The notes under the pieces were generated by a model that was given only the letters and a program-made list of their open reading frames with translations, was not told the DNA's origin and did not search any database. A stretch of DNA of 8,995 nt from Bacteroidota bacterium (GTDB taxonomy: Bacteria > Bacteroidota > Bacteroidia > Flavobacteriales_D > Sanyastnellaceae). The stretch is taken from assembly GCA_027618855.1 (NCBI GenBank), contig JAQCID010000031.1:1-8995 (forward strand), read 5' to 3'. Positions 7,632 through 8,995 of this stretch are shown here, piece after piece. Positions within the stretch are counted from its first letter, which is position 1. Every line of letters begins with the position of its first letter. The translations under genes were made by a program, and so were the position numbers.

Positions 7632-7679
7632 GCTTGTCTGCAATTATGCTTGTCTGCAATTATGCTTGTCTGCAATTAT
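7632..7679. repeat. Three exact tandem copies of a 16-bp unit
   Basis: The unit GCTTGTCTGCAATTAT occurs without a mismatch at 7632-7647, 7648-7663 and 7664-7679. Just upstream, 7616-7631 matches it at 10 of 16 positions, sharing the run GTCTGCA, and may be a decayed fourth copy. The array fills most of the 79-bp gap between recA and the TPR gene and ends 11 nt before the preferred ATG at 7691. Perfect identity suggests recent slippage expansion. It does not form an obvious hairpin, so it is unlikely to be a terminator. Confidence 0.95.
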
Positions 7680-7690
7680 CTAGGTTTCCC

Positions 7691-8755
7691 ATGAATAGAC
7701 TTATTGTTTTAGGGGTTTTGTCAGGATTTCTGATTTTGCTGACCAAATGTGGGGCGGATGATTCCGTCCCACATTCTGTTCAAGAGAATGCAAGTGGAGA
7801 GAATAAGGATGTTGATGTTGATTCATCTGCTTACTTCGAAAACGCTATTTTGAATGATGCAACATCGCCTTTGCCATACTGGAATCGAGCAGCTTGGCAT
7901 CTCCGAAATGCGAGGATTCCTGAAGGACTCCAAGATTTAGATTTGGCGCTCGAAGCTGACTCTACATATGGACCCGCATGGTCCGCAAAAGCGGATGCTT
8001 TATATCTACTGCGCCAATTTGACCCTTGCATTGAACACCTGGATGTTTGCCTGCGTTATTCACCAGATCACATCCCTTGTAAACTCAGGAGGGCCGAGAT
8101 GCACATCCACCTTAATCAATATGAGGACGCCTTAAAGATCATTAATGGCGCACTGCGTTTGGATGATCAAATTCACGATGCATATTGGATGAAAGGTGTC
8201 ATCTATAGAGATACTGGAGACATCGAGAATGCCCTTAGTTCATTTCAAACTTCAATAGAAGTCAACCCCTCTTTCTTCGATGGATACATCGCTCTGGGAA
8301 TCGCATACAGTGCCACTTCGAATCCACTGGCCGTGGACTATTTCAACAGCGCGATGGAATTACGCCCCAGGAGTGTAGAAGCAAAATACAATTGTGCGAT
8401 GTACTACCAAGAGCTGATGCTCGAAGACCCATCCGCCAGAAAAATCGCCCTTGACAAATCGTTGGCCTTGTACCAAACCATTTTAGAAATCGATCCCATG
8501 AATGCTTCTGCGGCGTTCAATCAAGGGTTTATTTTCCTGGAGTACTTACAGGATTACAAAAACGCGGATTTCTGGTTTGGGCAAGCCATTGAAAAGCTGC
8601 CGTACTATCATCAGGCATTTTTCAATAGAGGTCTCGCAAGAGAGAGCATGGGCATGGAGTCCATTGCGCTTCAAGACTACAATTCCGCACTCGAACTTAA
8701 ACCGGACTTCACTGCTGCGGCTCTGGCAAAAGGAAGGGTATTGGGTTCGAAATAG
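7691..8755 (+). CDS. Probable TPR-repeat lipoprotein, function unknown
   Basis: This 354-residue protein has an N-terminal export signal, MNRLIVLGVLSGFLILLTKC, with a candidate lipid-anchored cysteine at residue 20 followed by GADDS. The lipobox is irregular because lysine sits just before the cysteine (LTKC) where Gly, Ala or Ser is usual. Residues about 25-55 form a low-complexity acidic linker. From about residue 62 to 345 the chain is almost wholly tetratricopeptide-like helical repeats of 34 residues, about seven or eight, recognisable by patterns such as AWSAKADALYLLRQFDPCIEHLD, AYWMKGVIYRDTGDIENAL and AFFNRGLARESMGMESIAL. TPR proteins act as protein-binding scaffolds, and no partner can be read here. 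ATG 7691 is chosen because it puts the signal sequence at the N-terminus. In-frame TTG 7634 and ATG 7646 within the tandem repeat would bury it. The gene ends at a strong terminator. Confidence 0.88.
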   Translation: MNRLIVLGVLSGFLILLTKCGADDSVPHSVQENASGENKDVDVDSSAYFENAILNDATSPLPYWNRAAWHLRNARIPEGLQDLDLALEADSTYGPAWSAKADALYLLRQFDPCIEHLDVCLRYSPDHIPCKLRRAEMHIHLNQYEDALKIINGALRLDDQIHDAYWMKGVIYRDTGDIENALSSFQTSIEVNPSFFDGYIALGIAYSATSNPLAVDYFNSAMELRPRSVEAKYNCAMYYQELMLEDPSARKIALDKSLALYQTILEIDPMNASAAFNQGFIFLEYLQDYKNADFWFGQAIEKLPYYHQAFFNRGLARESMGMESIALQDYNSALELKPDFTAAALAKGRVLGSK

Positions 8756-8759
8756 AGAT

Positions 8760-8779
8760 CCATATACAACCATATACAA
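8760..8779. repeat. Two tandem copies of a 10-bp unit
   Basis: CCATATACAA is present at 8760-8769 and again at 8770-8779, directly after the stop codon of the TPR gene and before the terminator hairpin. It is a minor duplication with no evident function. Confidence 0.8.
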
Positions 8780-8784
8780 GGCAC

Positions 8785-8823
8785 AAAAAAGGTCGGCTTG
8801 GGGAATCCCAGCCGACCTTTTTT
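8785..8823. terminator. Bidirectional intrinsic terminator between the TPR gene and rplT
   Basis: GGTCGGCT (8791-8798) pairs with AGCCGACC (8810-8817). After a single bulged T (8799), GGG (8800-8802) pairs with CCC (8807-8809) around a GAAT loop. Six A residues precede the stem (8785-8790) and six T residues follow it (8818-8823), so the structure can terminate transcription from both sides. This fits its place between convergent genes. Confidence 0.93.
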
Positions 8824-8849
8824 ACAGTCTTTATCTTGTAGTCAGAGTC

Positions 8850-8995
8850 TTACTTGATTTGATCTACAACCGCTTTAAAAGCTTCCGGGTGATTCATCGC
8901 TAAATCTGCGAGAACTTTCCTGTTGAGTTCAATACCAGATCTAGTGAGCTTGCCCATAAAAACGCTGTATGACATTCCGTGTTGTCTAGATGCTG
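8850..8995 (-). CDS. rplT: 50S ribosomal protein L20, C-terminal part (5' end outside the window)
   Basis: The - strand reads 47 complete residues to a TAA stop at 8850-8852: [14 protein letters not shown], then [26 protein letters not shown]. This is the conserved C-terminal end of L20, a 23S rRNA-binding protein needed early in assembly of the large subunit. The whole protein is normally about 115 residues, so roughly the first 70 lie beyond the window. In most bacteria rplT follows infC and rpmI, which would then be to the right. It is convergent with the TPR gene, and the shared terminator lies 26 nt past its stop. Confidence 0.95.
   Translation of the reverse strand, partial: ASRQHGMSYSVFMGKLTRSGIELNRKVLADLAMNHPEAFKAVVDQIK

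Noticed and set aside
7634..7690. Upstream in-frame starts for the TPR protein inside the tandem repeat (TTG 7634, ATG 7646)
   Set aside because: Either would place residues encoded by the repeat in front of the signal peptide; ATG 7691 gives a proper N-terminal export signal.
7681..7690. TAGGTTTC just before the TPR start as a Bacteroidota -7 promoter element
   Set aside because: It lies 2 nt before the ATG, so transcription would begin inside the coding sequence, and no -33 TTG is at the right distance.
8502..8903. 133-residue + strand frame running from inside the TPR gene across the terminator into rplT
   Set aside because: It crosses a strong terminator hairpin and overlaps two real genes in other frames; no domain seen.

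Overview
This looks like an ordinary chromosomal segment from a member of the Bacteroidota, most likely a Flavobacteriales relative. The evidence for that is the RecA and PriA sequence style, A-rich leaders without Shine-Dalgarno motifs, a secreted protein whose C-terminus resembles a type IX sorting domain, and an L20 tail of the MNHPEAF type that I associate with this phylum. Gene density is high. No gap between genes exceeds 100 bp, and I see no tRNA, rRNA, CRISPR array, insertion sequence or prophage gene.

Left part, + strand (1-3452): the 3' end of a D-3-phosphoglycerate dehydrogenase gene (serA), then a DUF1015 gene 2 nt later, then a YggS-family PLP-homeostasis gene that overlaps the DUF1015 stop by 8 nt. 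After 25 nt comes a secreted beta-propeller protein. The first three genes look like one translationally coupled operon joining serine biosynthesis, a protein of unknown function and PLP handling.

Middle, - strand (3427-5931): priA, the replication-restart helicase, runs tail to tail with the propeller gene and shares 26 bp of coding sequence with it. A 42-bp divergent spacer separates priA from bcp (thiol peroxidase), which is followed by recA. An interrupted palindrome lies just upstream of recA. priA and recA are thus close neighbours, and both act in recombination-dependent repair of stalled forks.

Right part (7612-8995): three exact tandem copies of a 16-bp unit lie between recA and a gene for a probable TPR lipoprotein. 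A strong bidirectional intrinsic terminator then separates that gene from the convergent rplT (ribosomal protein L20), which is cut by the window edge.

I did not find a convincing new multi-gene system. The items most worth a second look are the DUF1015 protein in its serA/yggS setting (its DGHHR motif invites comparison with ParB/Srx-fold kinases), the palindrome before recA, and the 16-bp tandem repeat.
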